A DNA stretch of 64,000 nucleotides from NCBI GenBank assembly GCA_913061505.1, contig CAJXSO010000003.1:1-64000 (forward strand), given 5' to 3'. This stretch comes from an uncultured Lutimaribacter sp. GTDB lineage: Bacteria; Pseudomonadota; Alphaproteobacteria; Rhodobacterales; Rhodobacteraceae. Below, in pieces: positions 7,914-16,243 of this stretch. The notes below the pieces were generated by a model. That model did no database searches. It worked only from the letters and a program-made list of their open reading frames with translations, and was not told the origin of the DNA. The position numbers and the translations under genes were made by a program. The stretch's first letter is position 1. The number at the start of each line of letters is the position of its first letter.

Positions 7914-9332
7914 TCACATGGCGGAAACTGCGCAATCGCCCGGGCCGCCAGTGGCGCCGATATCCCAAAACAGCCCCGCCATGCAGTGCAGCGCATCGCG
8001 GCAGACCGGGGCCAAAACATGCTCGTTTGGCGCATGCTGCGAGCATCCCCGGTAGGAATGTGGCACCCAAACCGTGGGCAGGCCCAGAATTTCGCTAAAG
8101 CAATCATTGGGCAGCGAGCCGGCCAGATTTGGTAAAATATGCGGGTCTTTTCCGCTGGTTTCGGCCAGCGAGCGGCGCACGAATTGCACCCAAGGATGGC
8201 CGGGCGCCAGCCGCGTGGCTTTGAAAAAGCCCCGCGCGTCGGGCACGATTTCGACACGATCAAACCCGTGCCGATCCAGGTGCCGGCGCAGCGCGGGCAA
8301 AATATCGTCAACATCCGTGCCCACCACAAACCGCAATTGGCAGGTGGCGCGGGCACTGGCGGAAATGGCGTTGACAGGCGCGGCTGGCACGCCGCTTTCC
8401 ATGGCCAGAATGGCAAAGCTGTTCCAGCCATAGGCGCGCTCGGCCGGGGTCAGGGCCTCTTCGCCCCAGTCTAGATCTATGCTGGGGCCGGTGTTGCCAT
8501 CCTCTGGCATGGCAATGGGCAGATCACGCAGCGCTGTGCGAATATCGTCGGTCAGGCTGGTGGGGCGCCATTCGGGCACTTGTATCTGGCCGCGGGCATC
8601 GGTGATGGTGGCCAGGGCCTGTGCCAAAATCATGGCAGGGTCAGCCAGCAGCCCCCCCCAATTGCCCGAATGATGCGCGCCCTCGCGCAGATCTACGCGT
8701 AGATCGAAATTCACCCCCCCGCGCGAGCCCATGAAAACCGTGGGCGTATCGGCCTGCAGGCGCGGCCCATCCGAGGCGATCAGCACATCGGCGGCCAAGT
8801 CATGTTGATGGGCGCGGAAAAATTCGGCCATCCCGGCAGACCCTGTTTCCTCGCTCATCTCGATCACGATACGGCTGTTAAACCCCAGCGCACCGCGGGT
8901 GGCCAGCACCGCCTCGATTGCGGCAATATTGATCAGGTGTTGCGATTTGTTATCGGCACTGCCGCGCCCATAAAGCCGCTCGCCCCGGCGGGTAAGGCTA
9001 AAGGGCGCCAGCCCCTCGTGCCACATGCCATGCTGGGCGCGGATCACGTCGCCATGGCCATAGCTGAGCACTGTTGGCAGATCCGCGCCCTCGTGGCGCT
9101 GGGCAATCAAAAACGGGCCGCCGTTTGGGTTTGGGTTGGGGTGGATGGTGCAGCGATAGCCCGCCGCCTGCAGGCGGGGCTGCATGGCCTGTTCCAGATA
9201 GGCCTGCAGATGCGGCGCGGCATCCGGGTCTTGGCTTTCGGTGGGGTGGCGCACCAGATCTGCAAGCTCGGTTTCAAACTGGCCGCTGTCGAAATAGCGG
9301 GCCACTGCGGCCAGGGCTGCGGCGCGGCTCAT
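7914..9332 (-). CDS. M20-family metallopeptidase
   Basis: A 472-residue zinc amidohydrolase of the M20/ArgE-DapE-CPG2 type. SYGHGDVIR holds the first metal histidine and the following catalytic Asp, YGRGSADNK the bridging Asp, and EMSEETGS the general-base Glu and metal Glu. A dimerisation domain follows, with a final histidine in WVPHSYRGCSQHAPNE. It removes an acyl or amino-acid group from a small peptide or amide. The ATG overlaps the ggt stop codon (ATGA), so the two are probably translated together. The frame is open further upstream, but the overlap start and the family's N-terminus fit 9332. Confidence 0.9.
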   Translation of the reverse strand: MSRAAALAAVARYFDSGQFETELADLVRHPTESQDPDAAPHLQAYLEQAMQPRLQAAGYRCTIHPNPNPNGGPFLIAQRHEGADLPTVLSYGHGDVIRAQHGMWHEGLAPFSLTRRGERLYGRGSADNKSQHLINIAAIEAVLATRGALGFNSRIVIEMSEETGSAGMAEFFRAHQHDLAADVLIASDGPRLQADTPTVFMGSRGGVNFDLRVDLREGAHHSGNWGGLLADPAMILAQALATITDARGQIQVPEWRPTSLTDDIRTALRDLPIAMPEDGNTGPSIDLDWGEEALTPAERAYGWNSFAILAMESGVPAAPVNAISASARATCQLRFVVGTDVDDILPALRRHLDRHGFDRVEIVPDARGFFKATRLAPGHPWVQFVRRSLAETSGKDPHILPNLAGSLPNDCFSEILGLPTVWVPHSYRGCSQHAPNEHVLAPVCRDALHCMAGLFWDIGATGGPGDCAVSAM

Positions 9333-10903
9333 ACGGGCGCCCCGGCCACGGCATCGCCCCAGGGCGACATGATTTCCGTGCAGCCCGAATTCAGCGCCCC
9401 CCGCCGCATCACGCCCGCAGGGCAGGCAAAGGCATAGGGAAAGATGGTGCGCTTGGTCGTTACCACATCGCGGGTTTTGGCAAGGGCGGCCAGCACATCG
9501 GCCGGCAGCGCCTCGTCTGCCACCACGCCCGGGCCCCCCGAGACATCGATGCGCGGGCTGTGAAAGGCCGCTTCCAGATCCATGCCGCAATCCAGCATCA
9601 AGCCCGCCAGCTGGGCCACCGCGCTGACAATCTTGCGCCCACCCGAGGCCCCGATGGCAAAGCGCATATCGCCCCGCTGGCCAATGGCGGGGCACACATT
9701 CATCAAACAGCGCTTGCCCGCCCCCAGCGAATTTGGCCGCCCCTGAACAGGATCAAACCACATGATGCCATTGTTCATCAGCAGCCCGGTGCTGCCCGAC
9801 ACCACCCGCGCGCCAAAGATCGACAACAGGGTTTGGGTTTGGGCCACCATATTGCCATGCCGATCCACCACCGAGAAATGCGTGGTGCAGCCCGGGGCGG
9901 TGGGGCTTTCGCCGCTGTCGCCCATCTGCGACAGGCGGTGGGCATAGGCCTGATCTAGCCCATCGGCAAAGGCCACATAGGTGTCTGGCGTGGGTGTGGC
10001 GGGCAAATCGCGGCTGGCCATCACCCCCATGGCCTGTTGCAGGGTGGGGCCAGCGGTTAGCCCGGGCACCACATGCATCATGGCATCGCGATAGCCAAAG
10101 CTAAGCGCAGGCTGAAATTCGGCGCGATAGGCCTGCAGATCGGCATGCGACAGGCTGCCGCCTTTGGCCTGAATATCCGCCGCCATGGCAGCGCCGACAT
10201 CGCCATCGTATAGTTCGCGCGGGCCGTTGGCGGCAATCTGGGCCAATGTATCGGCCATGCGCGATTGATCCAGCCGCTTATCGGCCAGCGCTGTCCAGCC
10301 GCTGATGGTGGGCCAGTGGCCGTCTTCCAAAAACAGCGCGGCGGCATCTGGGTCTTTGGCCAATTCGCGGGTGGTCGAGGCAATAACGAGGGCTGCAAAC
10401 CAATCGACCACCATGCCCTGTTTGGCGTGATCGATGGCGGGGGCCAGCAATTCGGCCCATGGCATTTTGCCATAGCGCGCATGGGCTTGGCCCAGCCCAT
10501 CTACCACGCCGGGCACGGCCACGGCGGTGGCGCCTTGCACGTTGCGGTCGCCCTCGACATGCTCCCATGGGAACAGATCGCCTGCTTTTCCTGCGCCAGA
10601 TAGCGGGTAATCGGCAGGGTTCAGCGCCGCAGGTGCCCGCATGCCGTGGTTCAGCGCCTGCGCCTGGCCAGTATCGGCGCGCCACAGCATCATGGCGCCG
10701 CCACCGGCGGGGCCGCTCATCCAGGGTTCCAGAACGCCGATGGCAAAAGAGGTGGCCACTGCCGCATCGACCGCATCGCCACCCGCCGCCAGCACCGCGG
10801 CGCCTGCCTCGGCGGCAAGCCTGTGCTGGGCTGCTACAACGCCATGTTCGGTTTCGATCACCGTTTTGCGGATGACCATGGAATTAGATAGGTTCACGCT
10901 CAT
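9329..10903 (-). CDS. Gamma-glutamyltransferase-like Ntn hydrolase
   Basis: A 524-residue gamma-glutamyltransferase family protein. The self-processing site is TTHFSVVDRHGNMVA (the first or second Thr being the new N-terminus). GSTGLLMNNGIMWFDP and GASGGRKI follow in the small subunit. There is no signal peptide, so it is probably cytoplasmic, like the short GGTs rather than the periplasmic glutathione enzyme. The start at 10903 follows gagggagg. It leads an apparent operon with the M20 peptidase and the acyl-CoA ligase. This suggests stepwise release of an acid from a gamma-glutamyl or other amide compound, but that is inference. Confidence 0.85.
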   Translation of the reverse strand: MSVNLSNSMVIRKTVIETEHGVVAAQHRLAAEAGAAVLAAGGDAVDAAVATSFAIGVLEPWMSGPAGGGAMMLWRADTGQAQALNHGMRAPAALNPADYPLSGAGKAGDLFPWEHVEGDRNVQGATAVAVPGVVDGLGQAHARYGKMPWAELLAPAIDHAKQGMVVDWFAALVIASTTRELAKDPDAAALFLEDGHWPTISGWTALADKRLDQSRMADTLAQIAANGPRELYDGDVGAAMAADIQAKGGSLSHADLQAYRAEFQPALSFGYRDAMMHVVPGLTAGPTLQQAMGVMASRDLPATPTPDTYVAFADGLDQAYAHRLSQMGDSGESPTAPGCTTHFSVVDRHGNMVAQTQTLLSIFGARVVSGSTGLLMNNGIMWFDPVQGRPNSLGAGKRCLMNVCPAIGQRGDMRFAIGASGGRKIVSAVAQLAGLMLDCGMDLEAAFHSPRIDVSGGPGVVADEALPADVLAALAKTRDVVTTKRTIFPYAFACPAGVMRRGALNSGCTEIMSPWGDAVAGAPV

Positions 10904-10984
10904 CGCTGCCCTCCCTCTGCCGCGCTGCTTGGGCGATAGCAGCCGATTTGCGGGGTTTGCGCAACACCGCAATACCCCGTGGGC

Positions 10985-11476
10985 CTAGGCGGCGGCGCCG
11001 CGCAGCCTGCGCCCCATGTGGATGGCGGCCCATATCAGCAGGCCCAGCAGCACAACCCTGATCAGGGACAGCAGGTTGAAATTAAAGAAAATGAATTGCT
11101 GTTGAATGCGCTCAACCTGGTTTGGGCTAAAGGACAGCAGAAAATATTCAGACAGATCGTGGAACTGGGCAAAAAACGAAAAGCCGGCGCAGATAAGAAA
11201 GGCGCTAAAGAACAAGCGCCGCAGCAGCAGGGGCAGATAGAAGATACATAAAAACACAGCCCCCATCTGCAGTTTCTGGCGCAGCAGGGTTTCGGCCTTT
11301 TGATGGGTGATGGTGTGCAGCAGCACCTCTACCTCGACGAAATCGGCCCACAGCACCAAAACATAAATCAGCCCAACCGCATAGATGATGGTGGATAGGG
11401 CATAAAACGGGGTCAATTCCCCCATCAGAAACGGGGGTTGCCTGCGCAGATCGGCGCGAAAGATATTGATCAACAT
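10985..11476 (-). CDS. Integral membrane protein of unknown function
   Basis: A 163-residue protein with about four predicted membrane segments (around residues 25-50, 75-95, 97-115 and 135-155) and positively charged ends. I do not recognise the family. The start at 11476 is chosen because gagg lies eight bases upstream; an ATG two codons earlier (11482) is also possible. It is followed on the same strand by the gamma-glutamyltransferase gene 81 bases later, but nothing links the two functions. Confidence 0.7.
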   Translation of the reverse strand: MLINIFRADLRRQPPFLMGELTPFYALSTIIYAVGLIYVLVLWADFVEVEVLLHTITHQKAETLLRQKLQMGAVFLCIFYLPLLLRRLFFSAFLICAGFSFFAQFHDLSEYFLLSFSPNQVERIQQQFIFFNFNLLSLIRVVLLGLLIWAAIHMGRRLRGAAA

Positions 11477-11639
11477 TCCCATCCTCGCGCCCGTATCTTT
11501 TTTTGGTTTTGGCAAGACTAGCGCAGCGCAGGGGCTGGTCAAAGAAATATTTTGATTTCAGAATATTTTAAGCAAGGCACAGACACACCCCGCAGCATTC
11601 AGCCTGCGCGTATGTTTCTGCCAATTTGCAAATGGGGTT

Positions 11640-11715
<76 letters not shown>

Positions 11716-11760
11716 ATCATTTTCAGGCGGTGTCGCCTGTGCGCCGGTATCTAGGCAAAG

Positions 11761-11796
11761 CCGCGGGCGGGATCAAGCGAAAAAAACCGCCCGCGG
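11761..11796. repeat. Perfect 10-bp inverted repeat with A/T run in the loop
   Basis: ccgcgggcgg (11761-11770) and ccgcccgcgg (11787-11796) are exact reverse complements around a 16-base loop. It lies just after the TIGR02300 gene stop. A normal terminator would carry T's after the stem. Here, on the minus strand, the T run is inside the loop, so its role is uncertain. Confidence 0.6.
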
Positions 11797-11804
11797 TGTG
11801 TTAT

Positions 11805-12128
11805 TTAATCTTCGTCTTCCGATGCCACATCTGTCAGCTCGTCAAGCGAGACATTGTCGTCGTCGTCTTCTTCCAGCAGATCATCATCAAGATCCATGTC
11901 GACATCATCGTCGTCCAGCAGATCATCATCACTATCCGCCACATCGGCGACTTTCATTTTCTTGGTCGCTGCATCCTCGGCATCGGCTGCAATCATGCTG
12001 CGCTTGCCGGTATCCAATTCAACCACTTCCCCCGTGTAGGGGCTGACGATTGGCGATTTGTTCAGGTCGTAAAAGCGTTTCCCCGTGGTCGGGCACACGC
12101 GCTTTACGCCCCATTCTTCCTTGGCCAT
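11805..12128 (-). CDS. TIGR02300-family protein with acidic tail
   Basis: A 107-residue protein. The N-terminus MAKEEWGVKRVCPTTGKRFY and DLNKSPIVSPYTGE matches the TIGR02300 family of alphaproteobacteria, which keeps a zinc-ribbon-like CP..TGK..YDLNK block. From about residue 65 on, the chain is nearly all Asp and Glu (runs of DDD and EED), so the tail is probably unstructured. The function of the family is not known. The start at 12128 follows agaggga; an 18-residue in-frame extension has no support. Confidence 0.9.
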   Translation of the reverse strand: MAKEEWGVKRVCPTTGKRFYDLNKSPIVSPYTGEVVELDTGKRSMIAADAEDAATKKMKVADVADSDDDLLDDDDVDMDLDDDLLEEDDDDNVSLDELTDVASEDED

Positions 12129-12206
12129 GGAGATCCCTCTTTTGTATCTCTTGTCTTGTGGGCAATCCGCGTCCCCTGCCATAACAGGGGCGGTGTGTCA
12201 AAGGCT

Positions 12207-12935
12207 ATGTCGCAAATGCGGCATTTGATCGGGCTGGATATGGGCAAACATCTGATTGGCGGCAACCCTCCTATCGAGGTTTTGCTAAAAAAATCTGGTC
12301 GGGCCAAGCGCATGTCGCTGCGCCTGTCGCGGCTAGATCGCAGCGTCACGCTGACGATACCCACCCATGTGCCTGTGGCGCAGGGGCTGGCCTTTGCCGA
12401 GGAAAAAGCCGATTGGCTGCGCCAGCATTTGGCCGATGCCCCCAGCTGCACCCCCGTGGCGCTGGGGGCATTGCTGCCGGTCGAGGGGCAGATGCTGCGG
12501 TTGCAACAGGCCGAAAGCGGGCGCAGCCCACAGATACAGGGCGATTGCTTGCTGGTGCCACGGGGCGGGGCGGGGCTGGCTGCGCGTTTGCAGGGCTTTT
12601 TAAAGGTGCTTGCCCGCGAACGGCTGGTGGCCGCCTCGGATCACTATGCCAGCCGTTTGGGGCGTGGCTACCAGCGGCTTAGCCTGCGCGATACGCGCTC
12701 GCGCTGGGGGTCATGCACGGCGGATGCGGGGCTGATGTATTCGTGGCGGCTGATCATGGCGCCCCCCGATGTGCTGCGCTATGTCGCCGCCCACGAGGTG
12801 GCGCATTTGCGCGAAATGAATCACTCGCCTGCGTTCTGGGCCTTGGTGCAGCAGCTTTACGGCGATTATCGCCCGCCGCGCCAATGGTTGCGCCAGAATG
12901 GGGCGGGGTTGCACAGCTACCGATTCGTGGATTGA
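12207..12935 (+). CDS. YgjP/DUF45-family metallopeptidase
   Basis: A protein of about 242 residues with the zinc motif HEVAHLREMNHSPAFW near the C-terminus (HExxH plus a downstream His), preceded by LRDTRSRWGSC, the hallmark of the YgjP/SprT-like WLM clan. The N-terminal half has the RAKRMSLRLSR strand typical of DUF45 proteins. Substrates of these proteases are not known. In-frame ATGs at 12207, 12216 and 12240 are possible; none has a clear ribosome binding site, so the start is uncertain. The frame is open far upstream across the TIGR02300 gene on the other strand, which I treat as chance. Confidence 0.85.
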   Translation: MSQMRHLIGLDMGKHLIGGNPPIEVLLKKSGRAKRMSLRLSRLDRSVTLTIPTHVPVAQGLAFAEEKADWLRQHLADAPSCTPVALGALLPVEGQMLRLQQAESGRSPQIQGDCLLVPRGGAGLAARLQGFLKVLARERLVAASDHYASRLGRGYQRLSLRDTRSRWGSCTADAGLMYSWRLIMAPPDVLRYVAAHEVAHLREMNHSPAFWALVQQLYGDYRPPRQWLRQNGAGLHSYRFVD

Positions 12936-12966
12936 CCTGCCCCGGGTTTGTGATCACATATCACCC

Positions 12967-13614
12967 ATGCTTGTCACATCCCGCCCAGATCCAACCCCAT
13001 CGGCGCATGATCGCGTTTATCGCGGGCTGCGCACCCGAATCATGCATGGCGATATGGCACCGGGCCAGGCGCTGACATTGCGGGGCATCGGCAAGGAATT
13101 TGGCGTCTCGATGACGCCCGCGCGCGAGGCGGTGCGGCGCCTGGTGGCCGAAGGCGCGCTGACGCTTAGCAGCTCGGGGCGGGTTTCAACGCCGGAATTG
13201 TCCAATGACCGAATCGAAGAGCTGGCCGCGCTGCGCAGCCTGATCGAGGTAGAGCTGGCCAGCCGCGCCCTGCCGCGCGCCCACCTGGCCCTGATCGAGC
13301 GGTTGCAAACCATCAATGCCAGCGTCAGTGAAATGGTCGTGAAACAAGATGCGGTGGGCTATATCCGCACCAACCTGGAATTTCACCGCACCTTGTATTT
13401 GCGTGCCCAGGCCCCGGCCATGCTGGCCATGGCTGAAACCGTGTGGTTGCAGCTGGGCCCCACGATGCGCCGGCTATACGGGCGGCTGCAGCGCAAAGAG
13501 CCGCCTCATAACCACAGGCTGATTTTGGCCGCTTTGCGCGCGGGCGACGAACCGGGCCTGCGCCTTGCGGTGCGCACCGATGTCACCCAGGGCCTGCGGA
13601 TGCTGGCGGGTTAA
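12967..13614 (+). CDS. GntR-family (FCD-type) transcription regulator
   Basis: A 215-residue regulator. The winged helix lies at about residues 10-75 (VYRGLRTRIMHGDMAPGQ, then GKEFGVSMTPAREAVRRL as the recognition helix). A helical FCD-like ligand domain follows, with EFHRTLY supplying the typical metal/ligand histidine region. Its stop codon overlaps that of the convergent acetoacetyl-CoA synthetase gene by four bases (ttaa). The ligand and target genes are not evident. Confidence 0.88.
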   Translation: MLVTSRPDPTPSAHDRVYRGLRTRIMHGDMAPGQALTLRGIGKEFGVSMTPAREAVRRLVAEGALTLSSSGRVSTPELSNDRIEELAALRSLIEVELASRALPRAHLALIERLQTINASVSEMVVKQDAVGYIRTNLEFHRTLYLRAQAPAMLAMAETVWLQLGPTMRRLYGRLQRKEPPHNHRLILAALRAGDEPGLRLAVRTDVTQGLRMLAG

Positions 13615-15575
13615 GCCCCCGCCAGATAATCCTGCGCATAGCTGTCATACCAGCCCAGGCAGGCCGGGTTTGCCATGGCATCGGCGGTGGCCACCTTGGC
13701 CATGGGCTGGCCCAGCAGGCGCTTTTTGATCGGCACTTCCATCTTTTTGCCGGTCAGGGTGTAGGGAATATCGGGTGCGGCGCAGATGATATCTGGCACA
13801 TGGCGCGGCGAGGCGCGCTGTTTCAGATCGCCAATGATGCGCGCTTGCAACGCGTCATTCAGCGTGGCCCCGTCGGCCAGTTTCAAAAACAAGATCATGC
13901 AGCTGGGTTTGCCCAGATATTCCAGATCCACCACCAAGCTATCGGCCACCTCGGTGCGGTCTTCGACGACGCGGTAAATATCGGCCGTGCCCATGCGAAT
14001 GCCGTGGCGGTTGATCGTGGCATCCGAGCGGCCATAGATGATGGCGCCGCCCTGGGGGCTGATTTTCACCCAATCGCCATGGCGCCAGACGCCCGGGAAG
14101 GTTTCGAAATAGCTGGATTTATAGCGCGCATCGCCCGCATCACCCCAAAAATACAGCGGCATCGAGGGCATGGGTGCGGTGCAAACCAGCTCGCCCACAT
14201 CATCGATCACAGGTTGGCCCTGATCGTCAAAGGCCTGCACCGCAGCACCCAGGGCGCGGCATTGCATCTCGCCTATGCGCACGGGCAGCATGGGGTTGCC
14301 TGCCAAAAAGGCGCCGGCAAAATCGGTGCCCCCGGCAATGGGGGCCAGCCAGATATGCGGGCCGATCTTGTCCCATATCCAGGCATAGGCCTCGGGCGGC
14401 AGGGGCGAGCCGGTTGCCCCCACAGCGCGCAGGCGTGACAGATCGGCAATTTTGGCAGGCTCGATATCGGATTTGGCCATGCCAATAAACCAGGCCGCCC
14501 CAGCGCCAAACGAGGTAACCCCCGCCTGTTCGATAAAGCGCCACAGGCGCCCGCCATCGGGGTGGTTTGGGTTGCCCTCGGCCAGGGCAATGGTGGCGCC
14601 GGTCAGCAGCCCGCCGACCTGTGCGTTCCACATGATCCAGCCGGTGGAGGTGAACCAGCTAAACGTGTCATCCGGGCCCAGATTGCCATGCAAGCCCTGC
14701 AGCACCAAATGCTCGACCACAATACCGCCATGGCCATGCACGATGGGTTTCGGGCTGCCCGTCGTGCCCGATGAATAGACCACCCAAAGCGGGTGATCAA
14801 AGGGCAGCGGCACTGGCGCCTGGCGGGCGGTGCCTGCCTGCAAACCTGCCCAATCATGGGCTGTGGTTTGCAACGGATCAATCGTGCCCGGCCCATCCAG
14901 GCTGATCCAATGCTTCAGCGTGGGAAGGCCCTGCAGCAGCGCTTGCACCTCGCTGCTGCGGTCGCGCCACTTGCCTGCATGGTCATAGCCCGTGGCGGTA
15001 AACAGCGCTTTTGGCTCGATCTGGCGGAAGCGTTCCAAAACCGTGGGCGCCCCCATATCTGGCGCGCAAAGCGACCAGATCGCCCCCAGCGAGGCACAGG
15101 CCAGAAACGCCACAATGGTTTCCTTGTTATTGGGCAAATAGCCCACCACCCGGTCGCCGCGGGTGATGCCAAGGGCCTGCAGGCTGGCGGCCAGGGTGGC
15201 AACCTGCGTTTGCAGCGCATCCCATGTCAGGGTGGTATATGTGCCGTCTTCGGCCTGATGAATGATTGCCGGGTGGCCGGGGCGCACATGGCGCATCACC
15301 TGATCTGCATAATTCAGGCTGGCGCCTTCAAACCACTTGGCGCCGGGCATATCAGGGGTGCCGATCACCGCGCTATAGGGCGTGGGGCTGGTCAGGCCGT
15401 GATAGTCCCATACCGCCTGCCAAAACCCTGTCAGATCTGTGATCGACCACTGCCAAAGCGCATCGTAATCGGCAAATTCCCGGCCCTGCTGTGCCAGCCA
15501 GCCCATAAACTGTGCCATGTTGCTGGCGTTTGCAAACCCGGCGCTGGGCGTCCAGACACCATCGATCACAGCCAT
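13611..15575 (-). CDS. Acetoacetyl-CoA synthetase
   Basis: A 654-residue ANL-superfamily ligase that makes acetoacetyl-CoA from acetoacetate, ATP and CoA. The full length, VYSSGTTGSPKPIVHGHGG, the FTSTGWIMWNAQVGGL segment and the C-terminal TLTGKKMEVPIKKRL block with the catalytic lysine all fit this family rather than acetyl-CoA synthetase. The start at 15575 is preceded by ggggaggg; the in-frame ATG at 15599 is less likely. It probably feeds ketone bodies or polyhydroxybutyrate carbon back to central metabolism. It converges with the GntR regulator. Confidence 0.92.
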   Translation of the reverse strand: MAVIDGVWTPSAGFANASNMAQFMGWLAQQGREFADYDALWQWSITDLTGFWQAVWDYHGLTSPTPYSAVIGTPDMPGAKWFEGASLNYADQVMRHVRPGHPAIIHQAEDGTYTTLTWDALQTQVATLAASLQALGITRGDRVVGYLPNNKETIVAFLACASLGAIWSLCAPDMGAPTVLERFRQIEPKALFTATGYDHAGKWRDRSSEVQALLQGLPTLKHWISLDGPGTIDPLQTTAHDWAGLQAGTARQAPVPLPFDHPLWVVYSSGTTGSPKPIVHGHGGIVVEHLVLQGLHGNLGPDDTFSWFTSTGWIMWNAQVGGLLTGATIALAEGNPNHPDGGRLWRFIEQAGVTSFGAGAAWFIGMAKSDIEPAKIADLSRLRAVGATGSPLPPEAYAWIWDKIGPHIWLAPIAGGTDFAGAFLAGNPMLPVRIGEMQCRALGAAVQAFDDQGQPVIDDVGELVCTAPMPSMPLYFWGDAGDARYKSSYFETFPGVWRHGDWVKISPQGGAIIYGRSDATINRHGIRMGTADIYRVVEDRTEVADSLVVDLEYLGKPSCMILFLKLADGATLNDALQARIIGDLKQRASPRHVPDIICAAPDIPYTLTGKKMEVPIKKRLLGQPMAKVATADAMANPACLGWYDSYAQDYLAGA

Positions 15576-15657
15576 ATCAAGCCCTCCCCGCTGATCCATG
15601 CGGGCAGAGTTTCGGGCGGGCGCGGCGCTGTCAAGCAGATGCGCGCCCGCCGTGGCG

Positions 15658-16146
15658 TCACAGTTTGGCCAACAGCGATTCGCCGGCCGATATTTCGCAG
15701 ACGCCCGGGCCTTCTTCGGGCAGGAACTGGGTCACAACCCCGTCTTCCACCAGCATCGCATAGCGCTTTGAGCGCGCCAACAGGCCCGCGGGCGGGGCAT
15801 CAAAGGCCATGCCAATGGCATTGGTAAAGCTGCTATCGGCATCGGCCAGCATGGTGATGCCGGCGGCATTGGCGCCAGTGGCCTCGCCCCATGCTTTCAT
15901 CACGAAAGGATCGTTGACGCTGACGCAGATAATTTCATCTACGCCTTTTTCGGCAAACTGGTCTTTGGTGCGGATAAAGCTGGGCACATGGGCCGAATGG
16001 CAGGTGGGGGTAAAGGCGCCGGGCACGGCAAACAGCGCCACTTTGCGCCCTGCGGTTTTCTCGGACACTTTCACTTGCTGCGGGCCATTTTCGCCCAACA
16101 TCACCAATGTGGCCTCGGGCAGTTTGTCACCTACGGAAATCGTCAT
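15658..16146 (-). CDS. Peroxiredoxin, Prx5/AhpE-like
   Basis: A 162-residue thiol peroxidase. PGAFTPTCHSAHVPSF carries the peroxidatic cysteine (about residue 50), and a second cysteine sits near the C-terminus in GVCEISAGE. This pattern is the atypical Prx5 group, usually reduced by glutathione/glutaredoxin or thioredoxin. It is divergent from a ferredoxin-reductase-like gene, with 97 bases between the starts. Confidence 0.93.
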   Translation of the reverse strand: MTISVGDKLPEATLVMLGENGPQQVKVSEKTAGRKVALFAVPGAFTPTCHSAHVPSFIRTKDQFAEKGVDEIICVSVNDPFVMKAWGEATGANAAGITMLADADSSFTNAIGMAFDAPPAGLLARSKRYAMLVEDGVVTQFLPEEGPGVCEISAGESLLAKL

Positions 16147-16243
16147 TTGGAAATCCCTCGTCGCTTGGGTTTGCGTTTCATACGGGCAAGGATATAGGGT
16201 CGCGCGTAGTGCAAGACCAATGATATATTTGGGAGATCCTTGG

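Noticed and set aside
7805-8431. In-frame extension of the acyl-CoA ligase into the M20 peptidase gene
   Set aside because: The real start at 7804 has a ribosome site and the family's N-terminus; the extension overlaps a well-supported gene on the same strand in another frame.
11730-12206. In-frame extension of the YgjP-like gene across the TIGR02300 gene
   Set aside because: It would run antisense through a conserved gene and has no matching N-terminal domain in the family.
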